A DNA stretch of 41,754 nt, taken from NCBI GenBank assembly GCA_003170295.1, contig PNAJ01000037.1, forward strand, positions 1-41,754. Direction: 5' to 3'. Of the stretch, positions 1-9,208 are shown piece after piece. The DNA comes from Bryobacterales bacterium. GTDB taxonomy: Bacteria; Acidobacteriota; Terriglobia; Bryobacterales; Bryobacteraceae. The position numbers were made by a program, and so were the translations under genes. How positions within the stretch are numbered: position 1 is the first letter of the stretch; every line of letters starts with the position of its first letter. A model generated the notes under the pieces. That model made no database searches. It worked only from the letters and a program-made list of their open reading frames with translations, and had not been told where the DNA came from.

Positions 1-46
1 ATTTGGCCTTTCGCCGGGGAGCGTCCACGTGGCGGGTGTCCCGTAA

Positions 47-286
47 GGATCCTCAAACTGGTTCATCATCTCGTCGAGACTGTGGTACAAGTTCATGACG
101 GAAAACCACGGCCTGGCGAAGAAAGCGGCCTTCGTCGGGATGAGCAAGGGCGGAGTCAATGCGTTCAACTGGGGTGTGGTCAACCCTGACAAGGTGGCCT
201 GTATCTACGCGGATAATCCGGCGGTCTACGACGAAGATTTCGCCAAGATCCCGGAGTTGGCCAAGCACGACGTGCAGCTCTCGTGA
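47..286 (+). pseudogene. alpha/beta hydrolase fragment
   Basis: This is a fragment of an alpha/beta hydrolase of the prolyl-oligopeptidase type. The reading frame carries the nucleophile elbow VGMSKGG followed by a conserved-looking stretch (NPDKVACIYADNP), as in secreted acidobacterial hydrolases. A stop at 44-46 lies just upstream in the same frame. The frame closes at 284-286, shortly after the elbow helix, before the catalytic Asp and His regions would appear. Neither missing part is obvious in the other frames. I read it as a degraded remnant; a short real protein starting at the ATG at 95 is unlikely because it would lack most of the fold. It lies upstream of another hydrolase gene and may be a relic of the same sugar-degradation cluster. 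Confidence 0.55.
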
Positions 287-697
287 TTCGGGTTCGGAGC
301 AAATACCCCGTCGATTGCCAGCCGTGGTTGAACCGGCCCACGCTGTCGAAAGTCAGAGAAAGGCACGCTGGCATCAAAAGAGGGCTCTGCGCAGGAATCT
401 GACCAAGCGTAAACAGGGCGTTACGGGGCAGGGCGACATGATGGAGATCGAGGTAATGCCGATCGTCGGCGCCGACAAAGCGGAGACGTTGCATCTGAAG
501 CGAATCAAGCTCTCGAACAAAAGTCGCTGACCCCGGCCTGTCCCTCCGCGCGAAAGAGGAAAGAGGGTCCCTTGATAAACACAGTGGTTATGCGTGTTCA
601 ACTACGCTCGGCAAAGGCCTGCAGGATATGGAATAATGCAAGGATTCCGATCCTCCAGAGTGAGGTCTGGAAACCCTAAGTTTGAGACCCGCACTCC
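287..697. other. intergenic region with no supported gene
   Basis: No reading frame here resembles a known protein. A perfect 6-bp inverted repeat, TCCAGA (654-659) and TCTGGA (666-671) separated by 6 bases, lies 26 bases upstream of the next start codon. It could be an operator or leader hairpin for the following plus-strand gene run. I see no convincing sigma-70 promoter. Confidence 0.3.
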
Positions 698-2836
698 ATG
701 TATTTCCACACAAGACGCGACTTGTTGGCGGCGCTGGCGGCGTCTCCGCTCCTGTCGCGTGCAATCGCTCAAGATCCTGTGGAATTCCCCGGCGTTGCCT
801 ATCGCGATTATCCAAGATGCTTGCCTGACTACTTGCGCGGACTCGCGGCCGCGGCGCGTGAGAAGCGCAATGCGGCGTTGAAGGAGATCGATTCGACCAA
901 TGCAGTGAGAGAGCGTCAGCAATGGGTGCGCAAAACCTTGATCGAACTAATCGGCAAGTTTCCGCAGAAGACTGACCTGAACCTGCGGATCACCGGCTCA
1001 TTCGAGCGCCCCGGCTACCGGCTGGAGCGTGTCGTCTACGAGAGCCGTCCGAACCTGCATATCTCGGCGAATCTCTACGTACCGACGAGCGGACGTGGGC
1101 CATTCCCCGGCGTGCTTTTCCAACTCGGGCATGCTGGCAATGGCAAAGCATACGATTCCTATCAGCGCGCATGCCAAGGCCTGGCGAGGCTCGGCTTTCT
1201 GGTGCTGGCGTTCGATCCGATGGGGCAAGGTGAGCGCATCTACTATCCTGACGCCAGCGGAATTCGCACTCGCCTGCCGGAAGGCGCGGACGAGGAGCAT
1301 ACCCATCCGGGAAAACAGATGCTTCTTGCTGGTAAAACGTGCACCCAGTTTCAGCTGTGGGATGCGATCCGCAGTCTTGATTATCTCGCCTCGCACCCCT
1401 TGGTGGATTCGACAAGGCTGGCGTCGACTGGCCAGTCCGGGGGCGGGACGCTCTCGATGCTGCTGGCAGCGGTTGACGATCGTTTAGCGACGGTGGCAGT
1501 GTTCAGCGGCAACACCGAGAATGTGGCCACTGCGAATTTCCTGCCGCCTGGTTCGACAGACGACGCCGAACAGAACTTCGTGGGAGCGGGTCCTTTGGGC
1601 TTCGATCGCTGGGATTTGCTCTATCCGTTCGCACCGAAGCCCATGCTGATTTCGATTAGTGACAAGGATGACTTCGGAACTTATTCACCCAACTACGTGA
1701 AAGACTCCTGGGAAGAATACCGGCGGTTGGCGCGCGTTTACGCGATGCTGGGTGAGCCTCGGAATCTCAGTTGGACTGATACACCCCTGCCGCACGGATT
1801 GTCCTACGATAGCCGCTTGGCGATGTACGATTGGCTCTCGCGCCACCTTCAAGGAAACTCCACAGGAATCCGTCAGGAACCAACGATGAAGCCTGAGCCC
1901 GATTCTGACCTCTGGGTATCGCCGTCGGGAAATCTGGTTCGATCGATGGGAGGTGACACTCCGTTTCAGGTGACCAGGAAGACCGCCGCCGCTCTCGCCC
2001 GACACAGTAAGCCGCTTGAGTCAGTGCTTGGGATGGAGCGCGCCGTCGCGAAACCCGCGGTTTCGTTGCGGAGAGTGCCATCGGCCGGTGGAACAACAAT
2101 TGAAGCGCTCGACATAGCGTCCATCGCTGACGTACATTTACCCGCATGGCTGTTTCGGCCCCGAACCGAAATACCGGCCAAGCCGATCCTGTTACTGCTT
2201 CATCCAGCAGGACGCAATAGCGCCTGGAAAGAAGGCGACCTCTGCCATCAATTGGCCGCTGGCGGCATCACGGTTTGCGCGGCCGATGTGCGAGGCGTTG
2301 GCGACCTCACTCCTGAGTTCAGTTCTGGTTCTTCCGGCTACGCGCGCCAGCATCAGATGGAGGAAGACTACGCGTGGTCGTCGCTCATTCTCGGCAAACC
2401 CTTGGTTTCGCAGCGCGCCACGGACATTCTTGCTATCACTGACGCTTTGCGCCTGCAAGGGCGGGAAGTGGTCGTCGCGGCGTTTGGACAGATGGTGGTC
2501 CCAGCGTTATTCGCAGGGGCGTTGGTGCCGGAGATTCGCAAGTTGTATCTAGCGGGCGGTCTATCCAGCTACCGAAAGATAGTGGATACCGAAAACCACC
2601 GCCACACGCTTGCGGACTTCGTGCCAAACATCCTATCCTACACCGATCTTCCCGAGGTGGTTGCTGGCTTGGCGCCGAGACATGTAGTGATTGCGGGTGC
2701 CGTTGACGCGACTGGGGCAAGCGTTGGATTGAGTGAAGCGCGCGACGTCTACGCGGACGCACTGAAGCAAGGACATTTGGATCTTCGAGAGAAAGCGGAT
2801 TGGAGCGCGAGCAGCTTGCTTCGATTCTGCTCCTGA
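698..2836 (+). CDS. Two-domain secreted alpha/beta hydrolase (acetyl xylan esterase/DLH-like)
   Basis: This 712-residue protein is probably an exported carboxylesterase or peptidase-like hydrolase. The N-terminus has a twin-arginine-like TRRDLL followed by a hydrophobic stretch ending near RAIAQD, so export is likely. The first hydrolase unit (about residues 110-375) has the elbow GQSGGG with Ser247, an acidic segment (SDKDDFG) and a His in LPHGLSYD, so a Ser-Asp-His triad is plausible. A second hydrolase-like unit (about 470-712) reads AAFGQM where a GxSxG elbow would be expected, so it has probably lost catalysis. It is first in a close plus-strand run; the LacI gene follows after 18 bases. 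The exact substrate cannot be read from sequence; an esterified plant polymer is an inference from the neighbours. Confidence 0.8.
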   Translation: MYFHTRRDLLAALAASPLLSRAIAQDPVEFPGVAYRDYPRCLPDYLRGLAAAAREKRNAALKEIDSTNAVRERQQWVRKTLIELIGKFPQKTDLNLRITGSFERPGYRLERVVYESRPNLHISANLYVPTSGRGPFPGVLFQLGHAGNGKAYDSYQRACQGLARLGFLVLAFDPMGQGERIYYPDASGIRTRLPEGADEEHTHPGKQMLLAGKTCTQFQLWDAIRSLDYLASHPLVDSTRLASTGQSGGGTLSMLLAAVDDRLATVAVFSGNTENVATANFLPPGSTDDAEQNFVGAGPLGFDRWDLLYPFAPKPMLISISDKDDFGTYSPNYVKDSWEEYRRLARVYAMLGEPRNLSWTDTPLPHGLSYDSRLAMYDWLSRHLQGNSTGIRQEPTMKPEPDSDLWVSPSGNLVRSMGGDTPFQVTRKTAAALARHSKPLESVLGMERAVAKPAVSLRRVPSAGGTTIEALDIASIADVHLPAWLFRPRTEIPAKPILLLLHPAGRNSAWKEGDLCHQLAAGGITVCAADVRGVGDLTPEFSSGSSGYARQHQMEEDYAWSSLILGKPLVSQRATDILAITDALRLQGREVVVAAFGQMVVPALFAGALVPEIRKLYLAGGLSSYRKIVDTENHRHTLADFVPNILSYTDLPEVVAGLAPRHVVIAGAVDATGASVGLSEARDVYADALKQGHLDLREKADWSASSLLRFCS

Positions 2837-2854
2837 AGGCTTGAGAAACGCAGC

Positions 2855-3925
2855 GTGAAGAAAACATCTTTCAAAGAACTAGCGAAAATTGCAAAGGTCA
2901 GCACTGCGACAGTATCCAGAATCGCGCGCGGCCAGGCGAATGTCGACCCGGACATGCGTACCCGCGGGCGCAAGGCAGCCGCGGAACTGGGAATCGATCT
3001 CGAACAACAGCGCCATGAAAAATCCAGCATCATTGCGTTTATCCTGGGGAATCGGAACATTCTGCACAGCTTCCAGGCAAGAATCCTACCGGGCGCCGAG
3101 AATTACTGCTCTTCGCAGCACAAAGAGATCCTCTTCCTTTCGCACCGTTATCCCTCGACCGTGCCCGCGCGTGATCCGCATCTTCCTCAGATCCTGAACC
3201 AACGTGCGCTGGTTCGTGCCGTCATCCTCGGTGGGACCAACTCGTCTAACATGCTTGAAGCGCTGCGCGAGCGAGAGATCCCCTTTGCTGTGCTGGGCAA
3301 CAATGTCGTCGGCCCATGGACGCCGGGCGAATATGATGCGGTCTATTCGGATGACATACAGGGCGCCTACGACTTGACCTTTCATCTCATCGAGGAAGGG
3401 CACCGCGACATTTGTTTCATCGGCGACACCGATCTGCCTTGGTTCGCGCGCTGCGCCCAGGGCTATCGCGACCGGATGAATGGTGCGGGTCTGAAGCCAC
3501 GGTTCACCGAATTTCACTCGGACGATCGTAAACTGGGATATCTCGCGATGCGCTTAATTCTGTCGCAGCGCGAGCCTCTCACCGCCGTCGTCGCCGGCTC
3601 TGATCAAATCGCAGGCGGAGTCTATGAAGCCCTGAATCAAGCAGGCCTGCGCATACCCGACGACATTTGCGTCGCTGGGTTCAACGATAGCGAAGGCTCG
3701 TTGATGGACCCGAAACTAACTACTGTGCGCGAGTTTTCTGAGGAACTAGGAAAACATTTAGCGGAGTTTGTGTTGCGGTGGATCCAGGATCCGGGGCGGA
3801 AGCCACAGCAGTTGACGATTCCGACTCGCGTGGTGGTGCGGGAGTCAACCAGAATGCGTCCCGCGGCTGAGCCTGCAGGGCCTGCGCGCCGCCGGCCGGA
3901 GACTGCGCTGCCATCGGAAATTTGA
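2855..3925 (+). CDS. LacI-family transcriptional regulator
   Basis: This 356-residue protein begins at a GTG. Residues 1-50 are a typical LacI helix-turn-helix with hinge (FKELAKIAKVSTATVSRI). The rest is a periplasmic-binding-protein-like effector domain, with the conserved endings seen in the family (DICVAGFNDSEGS, then LTTVREFSEELG). Such proteins repress sugar genes until a sugar or sugar derivative binds. It lies between the hydrolase and the transporter in the same direction with small gaps (18 and 10 bases), so it is probably a local regulator of this run. The last 25 or so residues are rich in Pro, Ala and Arg and lie outside the family core. Confidence 0.9.
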   Translation: MKKTSFKELAKIAKVSTATVSRIARGQANVDPDMRTRGRKAAAELGIDLEQQRHEKSSIIAFILGNRNILHSFQARILPGAENYCSSQHKEILFLSHRYPSTVPARDPHLPQILNQRALVRAVILGGTNSSNMLEALREREIPFAVLGNNVVGPWTPGEYDAVYSDDIQGAYDLTFHLIEEGHRDICFIGDTDLPWFARCAQGYRDRMNGAGLKPRFTEFHSDDRKLGYLAMRLILSQREPLTAVVAGSDQIAGGVYEALNQAGLRIPDDICVAGFNDSEGSLMDPKLTTVREFSEELGKHLAEFVLRWIQDPGRKPQQLTIPTRVVVRESTRMRPAAEPAGPARRRPETALPSEI

Positions 3926-3935
3926 GTCCCCACAA

Positions 3936-5180
3936 GTGAACAACGAAACACAAATCGACGTCGCCTCAGCTCCAGGATTCCAGCGGCGCTGGTGGATCGT
4001 ATGGGCACTATTCGGGTCCACCGTGCTCAACTATTTCAATCGCCAGACTTTGTCCGTACTGGCGCCGCTGATCTCGAAGGAACTCAATCTCAGCCACGCC
4101 GACCTGTCGCACATCTTCGCCTCGTTCCAGATTTCCTATGCGCTGACTTGGCTATTGGGTGGCATTTTTTTAGACATCGTCGGCACCCGCCTTGGACTCT
4201 CGATTGCCGTCATCTGGTGGTCGATCGTGAGCGTAGTAACGAGCTTTGCAAACTCCGTGTCGACGTTCTCTGCAATGCGCTTCCTGCTCGGAATTGGCGA
4301 GGGTTTCAACTGGCCGGGCGCGAGCAAAGGCGTGGCGGAATGTTTCCCGCCGGCGGAACGCAGTATGGCAGTTGCCATCTTCGATAGCGGATCCAGTGTC
4401 GGCGGGGCGGTCGCTGCCCTTTCCATTCCGTGGATCGCTCTTCAGTTTGGATGGCGAACGGCCTTCGCATTCTCAGGTTTACTCGGGTTGGGTTGGCTGA
4501 TCTGGTGGTTGTTGGTCTATCCTGCCCCTGCGCGCGGCGTTTGTAAGCAAGGACCCGTGGAACGGCGCTCATTTCAGCTGTGGCTCACGCTTCTCAAAAG
4601 ACGCGAGACGTGGGCCATCGTGATCGGCCGTGCGCTCACCGATCCCATATGGTGGTTCTACGTATTCTGGTTGCCGCAATACTTGAGCGATAGCCGCGGA
4701 TTCAGTCTGGAGAAAATTGCGCTGTTCGCATGGATTCCATTCGTCGCGGCCGATGCGGGTAACTTCGCCGGAGGCTTCGCGTCCGGTGCGCTGATTAAGC
4801 GGGGATGGCCGATCATGCGCGCCCGGAAGTGCGTATGCGTTGTCAGCTGCGTCCCGATGCTGGCGGGTATTCCGGCGGCGCTGGTGCAGAGTCCATTCTG
4901 GGCGTTGACGCTGATCTGCATCGCGCTATTTGGATATGCGGCCTGGTCGACGATGGGCCTGACATTGCCGTCTGATTTATTCGCACCGGATGTAGTCGCG
5001 TCAGTCACGGGACTAAGCGGACTGGCTGCAGGAGGCGTGTCAACGCTCTTCACGCTGCTGATCGGTGCGCTAGTCGACCGCTTCTCTTATCTGCCGGCAT
5101 TCATTGCGGGTGGCACCATGCCTTTGCTTGCGACCCTCGCGGTTCTTTTGTTGATCCGGACCCCCGATTCGGATTCGTGA
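3936..5180 (+). CDS. MFS transporter, hexuronate/ACS-family type
   Basis: This 414-residue inner-membrane transporter begins at a GTG 10 bases after the LacI stop. It has about twelve hydrophobic segments. The N-terminal region (LNYFNRQTLSVLAPLI) and the LLGIGEGFNWPGASKG segment resemble the anion:cation symporter group that includes the hexuronate transporter ExuT. The expected role is proton-coupled uptake of an acidic sugar or related organic anion. Its place between a sugar-type regulator and a Gfo/Idh/MocA oxidoreductase supports that. The specific substrate is an inference. Confidence 0.87.
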   Translation: MNNETQIDVASAPGFQRRWWIVWALFGSTVLNYFNRQTLSVLAPLISKELNLSHADLSHIFASFQISYALTWLLGGIFLDIVGTRLGLSIAVIWWSIVSVVTSFANSVSTFSAMRFLLGIGEGFNWPGASKGVAECFPPAERSMAVAIFDSGSSVGGAVAALSIPWIALQFGWRTAFAFSGLLGLGWLIWWLLVYPAPARGVCKQGPVERRSFQLWLTLLKRRETWAIVIGRALTDPIWWFYVFWLPQYLSDSRGFSLEKIALFAWIPFVAADAGNFAGGFASGALIKRGWPIMRARKCVCVVSCVPMLAGIPAALVQSPFWALTLICIALFGYAAWSTMGLTLPSDLFAPDVVASVTGLSGLAAGGVSTLFTLLIGALVDRFSYLPAFIAGGTMPLLATLAVLLLIRTPDSDS

Positions 5181-5206
5181 AGATTTTCGGTAAGGAGTAG
5201 TTTAAG

Positions 5207-6541
5207 ATGTCGAACGAATTATCACGCAGGGTTTTCATCGGCGGCGCAGTGTCTGCCGCGCTTCCGTTCACCGCGCGATCCTACGAGCGGATTGTTGGCG
5301 CGAACGATCGGATTCAAGTCGGCGCCATCGGTTGCGGAAATAGGGCGCAGGGACACCGTCGCATGCTGAAGAAATCAATGTCGACGGACCCCAAGTTCGA
5401 TTTCCGCAGTGTCTGCGACCTCTGGACAGTCAACCGGGAACGCGCCGCAGCTGACGCGGAGAAGTTGTTCAGTGTGCGGCCCAAGACCTACAAGTACTCA
5501 GAGCAGCTGCTTGCTGACAAAGAACTTGATGCTGTGATGATCGGCACAGGCGATCATCAGCACGCCCGACTCTTAGATGAGGTAGTGCGCGCAGGCAAAG
5601 ATTGCTTCTGCGAGAAGCCCATGGCCAACACGCTGGCCGATGCCAAGCTGGCTCGTAATGCAGTGTGGTCCAGCAAGCAGGTCGTGCAGATGGGCTCCCA
5701 GTGGCTGAGCGACCCGTACCAGCACCGCGTGCGCGAGATCGTGCGCAATGGAACGCTCGGGAAAGTCGTCGCGATCGATCAGAGCTGGAACTTCAATGGC
5801 CCGCGCTGGCGATTGCCAAACAATCCGGACATCGCGGCCATCCGCGAACAGGATACGGATTGGAACCGCTGGCTGATGGGGAGAGCTCAACGTCCATTCG
5901 ATCCGCGGCTGTACTTCGAATTTCGCATCTACAAGGACTTTTCGGGTGGCATCACCGATCAGTGGTATAGCCATGGCTCTGGTCTCGCGCACTTCTATCT
6001 CGACACTTTTATTCCTGACGACACCGTCTCAAGCGGTGGCATTTTTGCGTGGCATGACGGCCGCGAAAATCCCGATACGTTCCAGTGCATATCGACGTTC
6101 GCGGAAAAGCAAGTCTTGTACTCCTACGGCACCACTTTTGGCGGCGCGTACGGAGATCACACAATCATTCGCGGCACCCGCGCCACGCTGTATTCGCCGG
6201 GTGGAGAGGGCAGTCCGCAATGGTTCCTCGTCCCTGAGACGAAGAGCGGATGGGGATCGAACATCATCTTCGACTTGAAGACAGGCAAAGCCAAGGCTGA
6301 GCCTGTGACCCTTGCCGGTTCCGCTGCGTTGCCACCAATCGACCAGGACGACGATCTTCAATATCATACGGACGACTGGTTTCATTGCATGCGAACCCGG
6401 CAGACGACGAATGGCAACATCGACACCGGTTTCGCCCATTCCGTCGCCGTTATTATGGCGACCCGCAGCTTACGCGAAGGCAAGAAAATGTTTTGGGATC
6501 GCAAGAACGAAGAGATTCTCGACCATCCCGCTTCCGCCTGA
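5207..6541 (+). CDS. Gfo/Idh/MocA-family oxidoreductase, Tat-exported
   Basis: This 444-residue protein has the N-terminus SRRVFIGG plus a hydrophobic segment, a typical Tat signal of the periplasmic Gfo/Idh/MocA branch. The Rossmann motif follows (GAIGCGNRAQGH, about residues 39-50), and the conserved EKP motif with Lys137 is present. The C-terminal sheet domain is complete and the length is normal for the exported branch. These enzymes use NAD(P) to oxidise, reduce or rearrange sugars and sugar-like substrates. An AAGGAG ribosome site lies about ten bases before the ATG. It sits 26 bases after the transporter and 24 bases before the aminotransferase, so co-transcription is likely. Confidence 0.9.
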   Translation: MSNELSRRVFIGGAVSAALPFTARSYERIVGANDRIQVGAIGCGNRAQGHRRMLKKSMSTDPKFDFRSVCDLWTVNRERAAADAEKLFSVRPKTYKYSEQLLADKELDAVMIGTGDHQHARLLDEVVRAGKDCFCEKPMANTLADAKLARNAVWSSKQVVQMGSQWLSDPYQHRVREIVRNGTLGKVVAIDQSWNFNGPRWRLPNNPDIAAIREQDTDWNRWLMGRAQRPFDPRLYFEFRIYKDFSGGITDQWYSHGSGLAHFYLDTFIPDDTVSSGGIFAWHDGRENPDTFQCISTFAEKQVLYSYGTTFGGAYGDHTIIRGTRATLYSPGGEGSPQWFLVPETKSGWGSNIIFDLKTGKAKAEPVTLAGSAALPPIDQDDDLQYHTDDWFHCMRTRQTTNGNIDTGFAHSVAVIMATRSLREGKKMFWDRKNEEILDHPASA

Positions 6542-6565
6542 CTCCTCGGACAAATCCAGTACATC

Positions 6566-7929
6566 ATGGCCAGAGAATTCAGCATCACCCCGAGAGGCGT
6601 GCCGCTAGTCGACACTTCGTTCCGCAAAATCGCGACGATGTTTCCTGTTCCCGAGTCAGTGCCCATCCTTGAAAAGCTGTACGCCCTCGAACCCATTGCC
6701 ATGCGCGGCCAGCCTCACGTGATTTGGGATCGCGCCGAAGGGCTTCAGGTGTACGATGCCTGGGGCAATCAGTGGCTCGACTGGTCGTCAGGGGTCCTGA
6801 TCACCAATGCTGGACATGGGCGGCAGGAAATCGTCGACGCAATCATACGCCAAGCCTCCTCGAAGTTGCTGACGAACTACTGTTTCCCAAGCGAAATTCG
6901 AATGCGGATGGTGGACAAGCTCTCAAGCATTCTGCCCGAGCCGTTGAAGAAAGTGTTCCTGCTCACCACCGGATCTGAGACCGTGGAATGCGCTATCAAG
7001 TTGTGCCGGACCTATGGCGCCAAGGCCGGCGCCCGAGGCAAGAACGTTATCGTCTCCTTCGACAAGGCTTTCACGGTCGAACGCTCGGTTCTCAACAGGC
7101 AGGTGGAATATCGAGCCTTAAGGAATGGATCGGTCACCTCGATCCTGGCTTTGTGCAGGTGCCGTTCCCGGATGGTTTCCGCACCGAAGATAATACATTC
7201 GCAGGCTTCGAACGGGCTCTGTGCGAGCAACGCGTTGCTCCGCAAGAGATCGCTGGCGTGATTCTGGAAACCTATCAGGGGGGCAGCGCGGCATTCGCTC
7301 CGCCCGAGTTCATGCAGGCGCTGCGCAGTTGGTGCACTACGCAGGACATTCTGCTTGTCTGCGACGAAGTGCAGGCGGGTTTTGGGCGAACAGGCAAGCT
7401 CTGGGGCTTTGAACACTACGGCATCGTGCCTGACCTCGCGGTCTTCGGCAAGGGGATCTCGAGTTCACTGCCCATTGCGGCTGTTGCCGGCCGGAGGGAT
7501 GTGATGGACCTGCCGCCAGCCGGTAACATGACATCGACTCATTCAGGCAACCCAATTTGCTGCGCCGCAGCACTGGCGTCCACTGAAATCCTGATGCGCG
7601 AGAACCTGATGGAGAACGCCCGTAAGGTCGGCGACGTGCCGCATCAACGGCTGCTTCAGTTGAAGCACCGGTTCCCGCAGATCGCCAAAGTGGACGGCAA
7701 GGGGCTCGTCGCAGGCATCGCGTGCGTCCTGCCCGGCACGACGACTCCAGACGGCGACCTGGCTTGGCGGGTAGTGGAAAGATCGATCGAAAGAGGCTTA
7801 CTGATGTTCAGCCCTGTTGATTTTGGCGGCGGAATAGTGAAGATCGCTCCGCCGTTGACCATTACCGACGCCGCCGTGCTTGAGGGCGTGTCGGTGCTCG
7901 AAGATGTCTTCGCCGAGGCAGTGTCTTGA
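6566..7929 (+). pseudogene. Class III aminotransferase, frameshifted
   Basis: This is one PLP-dependent class III aminotransferase gene (GabT/HemL-like fold) split by a single frameshift. The first frame runs from the ATG at 6566 through the TTGSETVE phosphate-binding region and ends correctly at IVSFDKAF (to 7072). The sequence then resumes one base out of frame with HGRTLGSQQAGG and continues through the DEVQAGFGRTG motif and FGKGISSS, which holds the PLP lysine, to the stop at 7927-7929. One C missing after 7072 explains the whole break. The gene is otherwise full length (about 455 residues). It may be a recent pseudogene or a read error. It closes the plus-strand run; substrates could be amino sugars or keto acids. 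Confidence 0.85.
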
Positions 7930-8060
7930 TGAGCGGCCCGGAAGCCGGAATTCGGTGCGGAGGCGCCTTCATGCCCGCTTTCCCGACGTTTGTTACCCTA
8001 CTCGCGACGCGCGCGTGCTCGTACCAACGCCCCGCCTGACGATCTCTACACCCAATGAAG

Positions 8061-8086
8061 CTAGTGTCCTGACTCTGAAGTCCACG
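8061..8086 (+). repeat. IS630 left inverted repeat
   Basis: The end begins CTAGTGTCCTGACTCTGAAG. About 19 of 26 positions match the reverse complement of the right end. The first C and the TA belong to the target site. Confidence 0.75.
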
Positions 8087-9207
8087 TAACAAATAGCGGA
8101 GGATTTGCGTCTTTTATACAAGAGGTATAGCGATGCGAACCGGCCGTCCCATTCCAGAACTGAGTTTGACCACTGGCGAGCGAGAGACGTTGCAGAACTG
8201 GTCGCGCCGTCCGAAGTCGACGCAAGCTTTAGCCTTGCGGGCGCGGATGATTCTGCTGTGCGCCGATGGTGCCACCAACACGCGAGTAGCCCAGCAGATC
8301 CAGGTAAGAATCCAGACCGTCGGGAAGTGGCGGCAGCGCTTTGTGGATCGGCTGCTGGACGGGTTGTTGGATGAGCCGCGTCCGGGCACACCACGCAAGG
8401 TGAGTGATGCCGAGGTAGAACGTGTACTCACGATGACCCTGGAATCGACGCCGAAGGACGCCACGCATTGGAGCACGCGTTCGCTGGCTGCCGCATCCGG
8501 ACTGAGCCGCAGTACGGTGAACCGCATCTGGCGCGCCTTCGCACTTCAGCCGCATCGCAGCGAGACCTTCAAGCTCTCCAAGGACCCGCTGTTCATCGAT
8601 AAAGTGCGTGACATCGTGGGCCTGTATATGGACCCGCCGGATCGCGCGTTGGTCCTGTGCGTCGATGAAAAGAGTCAAACCGCACGCAACCGTTGCTGCC
8701 GATGCGTCCTGGCCAAGTGGAACGCCGCACTCACGATTATGCGCGGCATGGCACGACCTCGTTGTTTGCCGCGCTCGATGTGAAGACCGGTACGGTGATC
8801 GGGGAATTCCACCGGCGGCATCGCAGCGTGGAGTTCCGCAAGTTTCTCGATACGATTGACCAAGCCGTGCCCAGCGATCTGGACGTTCATCTGATCCTGG
8901 ACAACTACGGCACACACAAGACCGCAACGGTGCGCCGCTGGCTTGCCAAGCGTCCTCGTTTTCACGTTCACTTTACGCCCACCAGCGCCTCCTGGATCAA
9001 TTTAGTGGAACGCTGGTTTGCGGCGCTCACGGAGAAGCAGATTCGGCGCGGCGTTCACCGCAGCGTGCGCGAACTGGAGACCGCCATCCAGCAGTATCTG
9101 GACCTCTCCAATGAATCGCCCAAGCCTTTCCTCTGGACCAAGAGCGCCGATGAAATCCTGGCCAGCGTGGCTCGCTTTTGTGCGCGCACTTCTGGGTCAC
9201 TACACTA
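8062..9207 (+). mobile_element. IS630-family insertion sequence
   Basis: This is a complete-looking IS630 element of about 1.15 kb. It is bounded by TA dinucleotides at 8062-8063 and 9206-9207, the target duplication typical of the family. Imperfect inverted terminal repeats of about 25 bases lie just inside. It carries one DDE transposase gene, broken by a frameshift. It has landed inside a kinase gene: removing the element with one TA restores a continuous reading frame across the site. Confidence 0.85.
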
Positions 9208-9208
9208 G
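8133..9208 (+). pseudogene. IS630 transposase, frameshifted
   Basis: The N-terminal part (8133 to about 8675) has a helix-turn-helix region and the first catalytic Asp in LCVDEKSQ. Translation then goes out of frame. The proper frame resumes at about 8685 with [15 protein letters not shown] and carries the second Asp ([10 protein letters not shown]) and the catalytic Glu (INLVERWF), ending at a TAG that overlaps the right target TA. From my memory of close relatives, residues like IQALD are missing at the junction, which fits a deletion of about 13 bases after 8674. All three DDE residues survive, but no single frame encodes them. The copy is probably inactive unless frameshifting occurs. Confidence 0.85.
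9183..9208 (-). repeat. IS630 right inverted repeat
   Basis: Read on the minus strand the end begins CTAGTGTAGTGACCCAGAAG and matches the left end imperfectly. The transposase stop codon TAG overlaps the outer TA. Confidence 0.75.

Noticed and set aside
180..494. Minus-strand frame of 104 codons resembling a transposase piece
   Set aside because: I could not match any catalytic motif; the resemblance was too weak to report.
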